Positions 7,911 through 16,560 of a stretch of 64,000 bases of DNA are shown here, piece after piece. The notes beneath the pieces are model-generated. The model was given only the letters and a program-made list of their open reading frames with translations, was not told the origin of the DNA and ran no database searches. Position 1 is the first letter of the stretch, and each line of letters opens with the position of its first letter. The DNA comes from a bacterium (GTDB lineage Bacteria; Electryoneota; B3-LCP). A program made the position numbers and the translations under genes. The stretch is from NCBI GenBank assembly GCA_026394195.1, contig JAPKYS010000063.1:1-64000 (forward strand). The letters are read 5' to 3'.

Positions 7911-8885
7911 ATGCAAATTACCTTTTGGGGTGTACGCGGGTCATTGCCGCGTCCGCTCCCGCCCTGGGAAATGCGCGAGCGGCAGCTTATGCTGCTTCAT
8001 GAAATTAGGCTGCACGGATTGCCTGAAGAGGCTGATGAAGAGCGGTATCTCGATCAGTTGCAGCCACAACTTCAACGTCTGGTGGGCGGGAATACCTCCT
8101 GTGTCGAAGTATCGGTCGGTAACCAAACCTTGATTTTTGATGCGGGCAGCGGTATCCGCATTCTGGGGCACCGCCTGATGCAGGGTCCTTGTGGACAGGG
8201 TCAGGGTCATCTGCGAATTTTCCTCTCACACACTCACTGGGATCATATTCAGGGTTATCCCTATTTCCCTCCCATTTACGTACCTGGAAATCGGATAGAA
8301 ATATTTTCCGGCTTCCCAAATGTTCGCCAGCGCCTGGAACAGCAGCAATTACAGGATTTTTTCCCCATCCCCGTATCCGCGTTTAGCGCAGAAGTGCTCT
8401 ACCGTTCGCTGCCACCTGGCAAGATACTGGAACTTCCTGAATCTGAAGGATTCCCCCCGGGAACGCGGATATTGGTCAAAGAATTAAATCATCCGGGTGG
8501 AGCCTACGCTTACCGTTTGGAAAGTCAAGGCAAGAGTATGGTTTATGCGTCTGACGCTCAATTCAGCGGAATGGATACAGCCTCTTTGGAGCAGTACTAT
8601 GACTTTTTCCACAGCGTTGACGTCCTGATCCTGGATGCGCACTTTAACTTCCGTGAATCGCTCATTCATCGCGATTGGGGGCACTCTTCTGCGCTGGTGG
8701 GCGTCAATATGGCGGAACAATCCAAGGCGAAGAAGCTTTTGCTCTACCACCACGCGCCTGGTTACTCGGACCAGATGCTCTACGAACTCACCGAAGAAGC
8801 TCGCGCCTATAAGCGGATGTATTTTGCTGCCTCGGATCTGGAGATAGATTTAGCAACAGAAGGTCTGACTTTGAGCCTGCCTTAG
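7911..8885 (+). CDS. MBL-fold metallo-hydrolase
   Basis: A 324-residue cytoplasmic enzyme of the metallo-beta-lactamase superfamily. The N-terminus (ITFWGVRGSLP) is typical of the branch that includes PhnP-like and cyclic-nucleotide phosphodiesterase-like hydrolases. The zinc motif is SHTHWDHIQG (His107, His109, Asp111, His112). VVYASD-type loop residues appear as MVYASDAQF (about 210-217), DAHF near 242 and the terminal His in LLYHHAPG (about 278-285). An extra segment at about 12-60, rich in Glu and Arg, precedes GGNTSCVEV. It is monocistronic, with its own promoter. The substrate is probably a phosphodiester, but this cannot be fixed from the motifs. Confidence 0.85.
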   Translation: MQITFWGVRGSLPRPLPPWEMRERQLMLLHEIRLHGLPEEADEERYLDQLQPQLQRLVGGNTSCVEVSVGNQTLIFDAGSGIRILGHRLMQGPCGQGQGHLRIFLSHTHWDHIQGYPYFPPIYVPGNRIEIFSGFPNVRQRLEQQQLQDFFPIPVSAFSAEVLYRSLPPGKILELPESEGFPPGTRILVKELNHPGGAYAYRLESQGKSMVYASDAQFSGMDTASLEQYYDFFHSVDVLILDAHFNFRESLIHRDWGHSSALVGVNMAEQSKAKKLLLYHHAPGYSDQMLYELTEEARAYKRMYFAASDLEIDLATEGLTLSLP

Positions 8886-9031
8886 CGAGGGGGGGGGTAT
8901 TTTTTTTAACATATCGACTGCAGGACTATTAGACTATCGGTCGTGAACTCAATCACGTGATGTATAGCAAGTTTTTCATAATTTAATATTACTATTACAG
9001 TTACTTATGCCTCACTTTTGAGGCGATGGAA

Positions 9032-9116
9032 AACAATTGCCTATCTCAGAGCCCGCAGATGCCCGTTATTCCTCTTAAATGGGGGTTTTTACCGTAACAA
9101 AAAATAGGCAATTGTT
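9032..9116. repeat. 85-base element bounded by a perfect 13-bp inverted repeat
   Basis: AACAATTGCCTAT (9032-9044) and its exact complement (9104-9116) enclose 59 bases. A smaller hairpin, GCCTCA-CTTT-TGAGGC, lies just upstream at 9009-9024. It sits in the 390-base gap between the metallo-hydrolase and the Cys-ladder gene. It could be a terminator-like fold, an operator or a tiny mobile repeat. The rest of the gap is AT-rich and includes a run of nine G at 8889-8897. Confidence 0.5.
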
Positions 9117-9148
9117 GAAAAAAAAATTTAAAATTCTTATAAAAATGC

Positions 9149-9177
9149 TTGACTTCTGACTTTTTATATGTTAACTT
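9149..9177 (+). promoter_or_regulatory. Possible promoter of the Cys-ladder gene
   Basis: TTGACT (9149-9154), 17 bases, TAACTT (9172-9177) after an A/T-rich stretch. The -10 match is poor, so this is tentative. Confidence 0.35.
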
Positions 9178-9276
9178 ATTACAGTTTAAAATGGCTAAAT
9201 GTGTTAACTGTACCCAAACCAGCTAACAATAAGAAAAGATAAATCAAACGGAGTATGCTCTAGATGAGAGGTGTCC

Positions 9277-10296
9277 ATGCTAAAAACTCTAAGGATTTTT
9301 ACTATTTGTGTGTTCGCTGTTGGTCTTGTAATTGGTTTCTACTTCATTCCGTCCGATCGGGTTAACAGCGAACCCGGCGATTCGCCGCTCTATGGCGCAT
9401 CGTTAAACAGCACCACGAATCACCTGCTGGGCAAGGACAACACCACTCGTTCTGAAGATGGTAAAGGTGGCGGTCAGGGGAATTTGGTCACTTGCGAACT
9501 AACCTGCGGCCCAACCTGTAATCAGACAACCTGTGGTTTAACCTGCGTTCAGACTTGTGAATTTACCTGTGCAAGCACATGTTCGCAGACGACTTGTAGC
9601 GCGACCTGTGTTTCGACCTGTGCCGCAACCTGCGCAAATACCTGTTCGCAACCGACCTGCGAATCAACTTGCGTTGTGACTTGTTCCTATACCTGCTGGA
9701 CACCCATCACCCTCGCTTCATTTACGGCGGAAGGTGCTGCTGACCGCGTTGCAGTTATCTGGACTACTGCGAGCCAGATCGACAATTACCGTTTCATCAT
9801 CTGGCGTTCAACCAGTCCTGACGGCGAATTCTCCCCAGTTGCTGACGTTCTGAGTACCGGTAACGGCGTAGGTAACACGAATTACACCTACAACGACATG
9901 AATGTCGTAGCCGGAAATACCTATTACTACAAGATCTCCGACGTGAGCATCTACGGATACGAGACCTTGCACGAGGCTCTTGCATCAGCGACGGTGGGCG
10001 GGACCATGGGCATAGCGTCTGATTTCTCGCTGGCTCAGAATTACCCGAATCCCTTCAACCCGGAAACCACCATTCACTTCAATCTGCCGACTTCAGCGCA
10101 AGCTCAACTGGTCGTGTACGATATGAATGGTCGTGTGGTCCGTACGCTCGTCAATGGTCTGCTGAACTCCGGTTCGCATGAAATTTCCTGGAATGCTACC
10201 GATAATGCCGGAAACGTCCTGCCCAGCGGTATGTACATCTACCGGTTATCCGCCGGTGAGTTGACCGCTACAGGCAAGATGGTCTTCATGAAATAA
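9277..10296 (+). CDS. Secreted cysteine-ladder protein with T9SS sorting domain
   Basis: A 339-residue protein from the ATG at 9277, chosen over the GTG at 9271 because GAGAGG lies just upstream. Residues 1-24 are a hydrophobic signal sequence. Residues 73-140 contain 17 cysteines, nearly all as C-x-x-T-C, arranged in a repeat of about 21 residues with five cysteines each and an NQ or SQ spacer. Residues about 145-242 look like a fibronectin type III-like sandwich (ITLASFTAEG...VIWTTASQIDNYRFIIWRS). Residues 255-339 are a T9SS sorting domain (YPNPFNPETTIHFNLP). The ladder should form stacked disulfides or bind metal after export. I know no family with this exact spacing. It is followed by a terminator and then the PorU-like gene. 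Confidence 0.8.
   Translation: MLKTLRIFTICVFAVGLVIGFYFIPSDRVNSEPGDSPLYGASLNSTTNHLLGKDNTTRSEDGKGGGQGNLVTCELTCGPTCNQTTCGLTCVQTCEFTCASTCSQTTCSATCVSTCAATCANTCSQPTCESTCVVTCSYTCWTPITLASFTAEGAADRVAVIWTTASQIDNYRFIIWRSTSPDGEFSPVADVLSTGNGVGNTNYTYNDMNVVAGNTYYYKISDVSIYGYETLHEALASATVGGTMGIASDFSLAQNYPNPFNPETTIHFNLPTSAQAQLVVYDMNGRVVRTLVNGLLNSGSHEISWNATDNAGNVLPSGMYIYRLSAGELTATGKMVFMK
9493..9696 (+). repeat. Coding repeat, about 63-base units encoding C-x-x-T-C ladders
   Basis: The 17 cysteine codons (TGT/TGC) are each preceded by a Thr codon. Units that begin TTC or PTC and close with CSQ or CNQ recur every 21 codons. Synonymous codons differ between units, so the repeat is old or maintained at protein level rather than a recent slippage product. 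Confidence 0.7.
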
Positions 10297-10333
10297 GTAC
10301 CTTAGCATTCTGAGATACTTTCAGGATTTCCCA

Positions 10334-10372
10334 AAGGCCACTATCCGAGAGTCCATCTCGGATGGTGGCCTT
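10334..10372 (+). terminator. Intrinsic terminator after the Cys-ladder gene
   Basis: A 17-position stem with one mismatch (AAGGCCAC-ATCCGAGA against TCTCGGAT-GTGGCCTT, loop GTCCA), followed by ATTGTTT. Confidence 0.75.
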
Positions 10373-10405
10373 ATTGTTTAAAATCGCAAAGATTTGAGGC
10401 TGAAA

Positions 10406-13400
10406 ATGGAAAAAGTCGGTCATCCAAAACCGTCCGATCGTGTGCGCTTACTGTCACTGATCACCCTTTGTCTTGCAGTCGGGGCGTTACAATCGCAGCC
10501 ATCACAGGCATTTCCACCAGGAATCACTTTGATTTCCTGCGACCGTTCTGAGGCTGTACTGGAACTCAATACTCCGCCTTATACACTCGGTACGTTCGGA
10601 GCCGACAACTTCAACTTCGCCAATTTGGAAATTCCGGGTTGGGGAAAACTGCTCGAAGCAGCAGGAAATCCCGCCGTTCCTCAAGCCGGTGTGCTCATCG
10701 CCATGCCTCCGGGCGCATCGGCGACTCTCTCGACTGAAATCCTCGAGTCGAAATCGTTTCCACTGAGTAACCAATTGCCGACGCCAACTTTAAAGACGGA
10801 TATGTGGGGATCGAATCCTACAGAACACTACCTGCCAAATCCGGTTGTCTATCAAAGTAACGCACTCTATCCCAGCCAGTGGGCGAATTTGGGCGAAGCC
10901 GTCTGGTTGAGAAGTTACTGGGCGGTCCCGCTGCGGATGACTCCGGTGCGAGTCAACCCCGGGCAGGGAGAGGCTCTGATGGTGACGCGCATGCGGCTTC
11001 ATGTCAAATTCCAGGGGGGAGCGCAGGGGAAGTTCATTTCCGATCCCTATGGAGATGCTTTGGCTCAATCGGAAATATTAAATTACTCCGCTGCTCGATC
11101 ATGGCAAGGAAACCCGGTGATGGCTGCTCATCCCGCTTCCCAGGATTGGGGACAGTACAAACTGCTGGTCGAGAAGGATGGAATCTATAAAATCACCTAC
11201 TCTGACCTTCAAGCTGCGGGAATTGATCCGACCTCTTTCGATCCTAAAACTCTGAAGATCTATCTGAAGGGAATCCAAATTCCTATCTGGGTTGAAGGAG
11301 AGGACGATCATGTATTTAACCCCGAAGACTTTATACTCTTCTGGGGACAGTTTCCGCGTGGAACGTTTACCTTTTATTACACCTATTCGACCACGAGTGT
11401 GTATTGGCTGGGTTGGGGGGGAACAAATGGAATTCGAGTTGCTTCAAGAACCGCCGCGCCGGTCGGCAGTGTGCCGCAAGCACAATGGTTCAAAGCGTTC
11501 AAGCACATCGAAGTGGATACCCTTTATGAAAAATTCGGAGTTGCCCCATCCACAGACCTGGTAGACCAGTGGATGTGGCTTCGACTGGATTCAAACTATA
11601 GCCCGGATTTCTCTTATCTTTTGAATCTGCCTCACCTGGCGATCATCCCGAACAGAACTTACGACCTCAAGGTCTCACTTAGAGGATATACCTATAACGA
11701 CAGCACCAATCCTGATCACCACGTCACCGTTAGGTGGAATAACTTCCCCGCCATCGATGCGGTCTGGAACGATCAGGAAGCGATTACCCCGGTGGTCACC
11801 GTCCCCGCTTCCGAATTAGTCCCCCAGTATAATGAAATCATCATTAATGCGCCCGACGACTTGCCGCCCGATATAGTGGCAAATTCATTTTACCTCGATT
11901 ATATCCAGGTAGGTTACTGGCGCGATTATACGGTCGATGGGGATACCCTCCTCTTTCAGAGCCCCTCGGATCTTGCCTCCGGGCAGATCCGTTACCAGCT
12001 CCCGGGTATCTCCAGCCCGGATGTGGAATTGTGGAATCTGACCCGCATGGAACGATTGACCGGGTTTCAGGTTGCGCCACTCAATCTCACTTTCCAGGAT
12101 TCCGCCTCGGATACGACCTACTACTTCATTGCCAAAGAAGCAGGTTTATTGACGCCACAAATCATGCCCGACGTCAATAGTGACTGGAAGTCGCCCTCGC
12201 ATGGCGTCGATTACTTGATCATCACGCACGAGGATTTTTACGACGCTCTCGATCCCCTGGTACAATTATATCAAGGAAAAGGGTTGCGGGTCGAGCGAGC
12301 CAAAATTGGTGATATCTACGACGAATTCTCCTATGGCATGAAAGATCCTCAGGCGATCTTCGATTTTATTCAATACGCTTACTATACTTATGCGCAGCCC
12401 CATCTTACCTACGTGCTGCTGGTTGGTGACGCATCCTGGGATTATCGTAATCAGGACCCGCTGCCCTATCAGGATTACCTCCCCACGCACTCATTCCGAT
12501 CTTATAAGTGGGGTGAGACGGCTTCGGATAATTATTTTGCCGCGGTTTCGGGCACTGATCCTTCGCCGGATTGTTACATCGGAAGGCTGCCCGTGAATAA
12601 CCAGGACGAAATCAACCTGCTGGTCCAAAAATCCAGGCTTTATACTGAAACGCCATCAGGTTACTGGAAATCACAGGTCATCTTTAGTGATGGCGCAATT
12701 GCCGACAGCGATGCTGTCTATTTCGATAACACGACCCAAAGCTTGATAACCACTTTCTTCCCACCCTGGTACAATCCCCCCCGAGTCTACTCCCATCCCT
12801 CCCCTCCCTATGTACAATACCTGGGCAGCAGCTCTGATCTTATCAATTACATCAACCAAGGCGCCGCTCTGATCAACTACATAGGGCACGCGGGTAACCA
12901 GATGTGGACTACACTGTCTCAGAGCGAAATTGATGTCCTGGGAAATGGGGTGAAGATGCCGTTTGTCACAGCTTATTCCTGCTTCACCGGCATCTTCTCC
13001 AATACAACCGGTTTCGGTGAAGCTTTCATTCGAAAACCGGATGGGGGCGCCATCGCTTACTGGTCGAACGGAGGGGTTGGATACACGTACAGCAACGCTT
13101 TTATAAACAATTATCTTTTCCAACAGCTCTTCGCCGATTCCGTCAGCCACCCGACCTTCGGCGAAGCAACAACCAAGGCGAAGTGGGATTATTATGCATC
13201 TCACGGAAACGTCAGCAGCGTTCTGACGACTTTTGTGCTGCTGGGTGATCCCGGCTCAAATTTCGTTTATCAAACGCCCAACGCCTCTGATACTCTGGAC
13301 ACCAACGCTCCCCAGTTAACGCTGCAATTTCCTAATATCAATTTCCGCAGCGGCGACTACATCAACAATCCGGTAAATTTCAATTGCGAGGCCTTTGATT

Positions 13401-13978
13401 CCTCTGGATTGGACTTGACGACGCTCAGTTTTGAACTCGACTATCTAAGCGACAGTCAGGGTAATCCGAAAGATTCCGTCGTTGCCTGGAGTTGGTCTCC
13501 CGATTCGCTCTCGCTGCCTGCAGGTTTTACTCTGACGACCTACACCGACACCCTCGGACAGCGCCTGGTTGTCGGCTTCATTGACAGTCTCAGCAGCGGG
13601 GAGTGGAAGTTCCGTATGACTGTCTCGGATTACTTTCTTCATGGCCCCAGCAATCTGGTATCTTACTTCCGGGTGGCGTATAACAAGTTGATCTTGGAGA
13701 AGCCGCTGAATTATCCCAACCCTTTCTCGGAAAAAACCAGCTTTACTTTCATGCTCTCCCAACAAGCTGACGTCACCATCAGAGTTTACACCGTATCTGG
13801 GAAGCAGATCAACACTATAACCATTCCTGCTGCTGAAGTGGGGTACAACATTTTCGAATGGGATGGGCGGGACGCCGAAGGCGACCGTCTTTCAAACGGC
13901 GTGTACCTCTATAAGATCACAGCCCGAAATGGTGACCAGATGGTTCAACAGGTGGAAAAATTGATCAAGATGAGGTAG
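10406..13978 (+). CDS. PorU-like C25 cysteine peptidase (possible T9SS sortase)
   Basis: A 1190-residue exported protein. The ATG at 10406 (GAGG seven bases before it) is preferred over an in-frame TTG at 10394. A signal peptide covers about 1-36. The region DWGQYKLLVEKDGIYKITY (about 247-265) matches the start of the PorU module seen in T9SS sortases. The C25 domain spans about 600-960: YLIITHEDF, VLLVGDASWDY, CYIGRLPV, then NYIGHAGNQMW with His828 and TAYSCFTG with Cys859. The C-terminus is FlgD-like (YPNPFSEKTSFTFML...EWDGRDAEGD...NGVYLYKI) rather than the usual sorting tail. PorU cleaves sorting domains of T9SS cargo; the length, N-terminal module and end fit that role. A large cargo peptidase is the alternative. 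Confidence 0.72.
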   Translation: MEKVGHPKPSDRVRLLSLITLCLAVGALQSQPSQAFPPGITLISCDRSEAVLELNTPPYTLGTFGADNFNFANLEIPGWGKLLEAAGNPAVPQAGVLIAMPPGASATLSTEILESKSFPLSNQLPTPTLKTDMWGSNPTEHYLPNPVVYQSNALYPSQWANLGEAVWLRSYWAVPLRMTPVRVNPGQGEALMVTRMRLHVKFQGGAQGKFISDPYGDALAQSEILNYSAARSWQGNPVMAAHPASQDWGQYKLLVEKDGIYKITYSDLQAAGIDPTSFDPKTLKIYLKGIQIPIWVEGEDDHVFNPEDFILFWGQFPRGTFTFYYTYSTTSVYWLGWGGTNGIRVASRTAAPVGSVPQAQWFKAFKHIEVDTLYEKFGVAPSTDLVDQWMWLRLDSNYSPDFSYLLNLPHLAIIPNRTYDLKVSLRGYTYNDSTNPDHHVTVRWNNFPAIDAVWNDQEAITPVVTVPASELVPQYNEIIINAPDDLPPDIVANSFYLDYIQVGYWRDYTVDGDTLLFQSPSDLASGQIRYQLPGISSPDVELWNLTRMERLTGFQVAPLNLTFQDSASDTTYYFIAKEAGLLTPQIMPDVNSDWKSPSHGVDYLIITHEDFYDALDPLVQLYQGKGLRVERAKIGDIYDEFSYGMKDPQAIFDFIQYAYYTYAQPHLTYVLLVGDASWDYRNQDPLPYQDYLPTHSFRSYKWGETASDNYFAAVSGTDPSPDCYIGRLPVNNQDEINLLVQKSRLYTETPSGYWKSQVIFSDGAIADSDAVYFDNTTQSLITTFFPPWYNPPRVYSHPSPPYVQYLGSSSDLINYINQGAALINYIGHAGNQMWTTLSQSEIDVLGNGVKMPFVTAYSCFTGIFSNTTGFGEAFIRKPDGGAIAYWSNGGVGYTYSNAFINNYLFQQLFADSVSHPTFGEATTKAKWDYYASHGNVSSVLTTFVLLGDPGSNFVYQTPNASDTLDTNAPQLTLQFPNINFRSGDYINNPVNFNCEAFDSSGLDLTTLSFELDYLSDSQGNPKDSVVAWSWSPDSLSLPAGFTLTTYTDTLGQRLVVGFIDSLSSGEWKFRMTVSDYFLHGPSNLVSYFRVAYNKLILEKPLNYPNPFSEKTSFTFMLSQQADVTIRVYTVSGKQINTITIPAAEVGYNIFEWDGRDAEGDRLSNGVYLYKITARNGDQMVQQVEKLIKMR

Positions 13979-14008
13979 TTTGCGACTGGATTAGCAGCCT
14001 TTCAACAG

Positions 14009-14036
14009 AGACCTCCCGGGTTATGGGAGGTCTTTT
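14009..14036 (+). terminator. Intrinsic terminator after the PorU-like gene
   Basis: AGACCTCCC (14009-14017) pairs with GGGAGGTCT (14025-14033), followed by TTTCATTATATTTT. Confidence 0.8.
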
Positions 14037-14120
14037 CATTATATTTTAGGCAGAAGTGGACCATCTGGATGTGAGTGAAGCCAAGAAAATCACTACCGCC
14101 CCAAAAGGGATAAAAATTCC

Positions 14121-14149
14121 TTGACATCCAGCGGAAAAAATAATATTAT
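14121..14149 (+). promoter_or_regulatory. Promoter of the TPR-TolQR-AgmX operon
   Basis: TTGACA (14121-14126), 17 bases, TATTAT (14144-14149): near consensus. It implies an RNA starting near 14156 with an untranslated leader of about 188 bases. Confidence 0.75.
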
Positions 14150-14179
14150 TAACGCATCGTAAAACAGAATCGCAAACTG

Positions 14180-14302
14180 ACGTGGGGGAAAGACCATCTT
14201 GCAGGGGCAGGATGCGCGCTTAATCGGCAGTTTCAATCAGCGAATTCAAGAAAATCTGGGGGGGCTTCCACCAAGTTCCTCCTCACCTCCAGTCCTCCAC
14301 GT
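14180..14302 (+). promoter_or_regulatory. Structured 5' leader of the TPR-TolQR-AgmX operon
   Basis: ACGTGGGGGA (14180-14189) can pair over all ten positions, one a G-U, with TCCTCCACGT (14293-14302). An inner stem, CTGGGGGGG (14256-14264) with CACCTCCAG (14284-14292), stacks directly against it. The enclosed 123 bases form a closed multi-branch leader 41 bases before the start codon. It does not match a riboswitch class that I can recall. It may be a ligand- or protein-responsive element, but no ligand is implied by the sequence. Confidence 0.45.
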
Positions 14303-14343
14303 ATCTAGTAAGTTTCAATTGTTCAACCAAGTCTAAAACGGAT

Positions 14344-16509
14344 ATGCGCCCAACTCGTCGCTTCGGAAGCGGGATATTAGCCACCTCTATCGCCTTGTGG
14401 GTAATATTTTGCTCTTTATCGTCGCCGTGCGTCGCCCAAGCTTCTGATTATCAAGAGCTTAACAGGCGCTACTTCGTGGATCGATCCGTCGATTATGCAC
14501 GGCAGCTCCTGCAGAATGAAGAATACCTAAGCATCCTTTACAAGTGCACGGCCGAGGAAGTGAAGGCGCGCAGAGAAGAAAGCCTCGATCCCCAGTTGCT
14601 CAACTCCCCCTTCTGGACTTTGCAGCCCAAGCTTTTCGATGAGAATGATCCGAGCTTCGATTCCACGACTTTTGCGCAGCGATATAATCTCTGGAAGGAC
14701 TTCGAAGACAGCGAATATCAACGCCGGCTTCAGATCATAGCAGATATTCGTCAGCGCTTGATCGAAAGTTCGACCTCAGTACAAAAGCAGCGAATGTTCC
14801 GGCGGGAATTGAAGGAAGCCCTGGAACGATACGGACAACAAGACTGGGATATGGCAAGTTCATTGTTTGACCGGCTGCTCAATGACTTCGGCTATAAGAC
14901 TCTCGACGATATTCTGTTCTATCAGAGTGAAGTTAACTACAAACTCAAATATTATGAAGCCGCTCTGAATACTATTTTTCAGCTTCTCCAGCAGTACCCG
15001 CAGAGTCAATTCAGACCTCGGTGCTATGATCGTGGTTCAGAAATTTTGACCAGGCTGGGCAAAGGGCGCGAACTGATCAACTTTGCCAATAACTACCTCA
15101 ACGAAGGAGCGCCGGGGGACCCTGCACAGATGGGTGGCATCTATGTTCGGGCAGCACATGCAGAGATGGACATCGGGCATTATCAACCGGCAATAGACAT
15201 TCTGGGAAAAGTCAGCGCTAAAAGTCCGTATTATCTGGCGTCCAGATACCTCCTGGCAGATTGTCTTTCTGCGTTGAAAGACTGGCCGGGATCCATCCAG
15301 GTCTTGAATGATATGGTGAACATGAAGCAGGGCGCTCTCGCCTTTGATCGCTGGCGGATGCTCACCGATGAAGCCCGAATTAAATTGGCTTATACCTATT
15401 ATGAAAATGGGGAGTATGATAAAGCTGCTGACCTGTTCAGTGCAGTAAACGCCAATTCGCCTTTCTTTGACCGCGCCATGCTGGGTAAAGCGTGGATCTC
15501 CTTCCAATTGGATAATTATCAGGAAGCCATCGGCAAGACCGAGGAGATGCTCAATTTTTACCCGCTCTCAACCGAAATCTATGAAGCCGGCAGCCTGGCA
15601 GGTTACTGCTACGAACAAATGGGCGATAAAACGACCGCCATGGGTTATTTCCTCGACGTACTTGAGGCGGGTGTAGGGCGGTCAAGGTTGCAGAATTTTC
15701 TGGAAGAAAAACGCCGTATATCCGATGCTCTTTCAGAACTTGAATCTCTGGAAATGGGTGTGTTCACTTCGGCAAACGAGCAGGTTTACCGGGAGTACCG
15801 CCGAGCTCGTGACCTTTTGCAGATCGGGTTAAAGCGTATTGATCTCGCGCAGCTCCTGGAAGCCAACTCGCAGATGCGCGGGTTGGTGGCTGAGCGGGTC
15901 ATTCTGGATAGTTTGTTAAATGTTCAGTTCAAACTGGTGGATCAAATTGACCAATCCAAGAATCGGCACCTGATGGGAGAGTTTGTTATTCTTGAGGATC
16001 GCATCTACAATATGTTGGGTCGCTTGAATACCATCGGACAAGAAAAAGTGAAGCAGACTCCGCTATACTATCAAGAAGCCCAGATCGGATACATCAATTC
16101 AGTCGCCGACAGCCTCTCTGCTCAAATCGAAAGGGAGACCGCAAATTTAGTCTCTGCAAGCCAGAAGACGGATCAACTTCGCCAACAGGCAGTCCAGAGC
16201 GGTCGATTAGAACAGAGCTTGAAGATTTCCACCCAATTGGACGGCTTGGATAATTCGCTTGATCAGACCTATTTAAATCACGCGCTCTCAGAAGCTTCAC
16301 GCCGCCCGGTCTTGAAGACTCGAGTGGATCGCTGGTCAGATTTCAGCTTCAACCGCTATGCGATGGGTGGACTGGAATTTGATGAATTGCAGCGTAAATA
16401 CGACCGAATTGAACGCATCGAAGAATATATCTCACGTTTGGATGACATATTGCAGCGTCGCCAATCCCAGACAGCTCCCGCAGATTCCCAGACGCCGCAA
16501 TCACCCTGA
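14344..16509 (+). CDS. Periplasmic TPR protein with C-terminal coiled coil
   Basis: A 721-residue protein with a signal peptide (1-31, ending in CVAQA). Residues about 150-440 hold TPR-like helical pairs (for example DILFYQSEVNYKLKYYEAAL and RAMLGKAWISFQLDNYQEAI). Residues about 460-715 are helical and rich in Gln, Leu and Asp, consistent with coiled coil. It is the first gene of an eight-gene operon and lies 51 bases before a second, larger TPR protein. Together with TolQ/TolR homologues and an AgmX/PglI-type protein, this resembles the set of periplasmic TPR proteins that surround energised envelope machines such as the Myxococcus Agl/Glt gliding complex. The role is inferred from neighbours. 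Confidence 0.7.
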   Translation: MRPTRRFGSGILATSIALWVIFCSLSSPCVAQASDYQELNRRYFVDRSVDYARQLLQNEEYLSILYKCTAEEVKARREESLDPQLLNSPFWTLQPKLFDENDPSFDSTTFAQRYNLWKDFEDSEYQRRLQIIADIRQRLIESSTSVQKQRMFRRELKEALERYGQQDWDMASSLFDRLLNDFGYKTLDDILFYQSEVNYKLKYYEAALNTIFQLLQQYPQSQFRPRCYDRGSEILTRLGKGRELINFANNYLNEGAPGDPAQMGGIYVRAAHAEMDIGHYQPAIDILGKVSAKSPYYLASRYLLADCLSALKDWPGSIQVLNDMVNMKQGALAFDRWRMLTDEARIKLAYTYYENGEYDKAADLFSAVNANSPFFDRAMLGKAWISFQLDNYQEAIGKTEEMLNFYPLSTEIYEAGSLAGYCYEQMGDKTTAMGYFLDVLEAGVGRSRLQNFLEEKRRISDALSELESLEMGVFTSANEQVYREYRRARDLLQIGLKRIDLAQLLEANSQMRGLVAERVILDSLLNVQFKLVDQIDQSKNRHLMGEFVILEDRIYNMLGRLNTIGQEKVKQTPLYYQEAQIGYINSVADSLSAQIERETANLVSASQKTDQLRQQAVQSGRLEQSLKISTQLDGLDNSLDQTYLNHALSEASRRPVLKTRVDRWSDFSFNRYAMGGLEFDELQRKYDRIERIEEYISRLDDILQRRQSQTAPADSQTPQSP

Positions 16510-16560
16510 TCGTAAGAGGGATTTATCCGGTACAAATCGATAATCAGCCCGAGAAGGCCG

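Noticed and set aside
9493..9696. Antifreeze-type or CRISPR-like repeat in the Cys-ladder gene
   Set aside because: The cadence (four residues, five Cys per 21) differs from known insect antifreeze repeats, and the DNA units diverge and are coding, unlike CRISPR.
14180..14302. Known riboswitch (c-di-GMP, cobalamin) before the TPR operon
   Set aside because: The conserved core sequences of those classes are not present, so only a structured leader is claimed.
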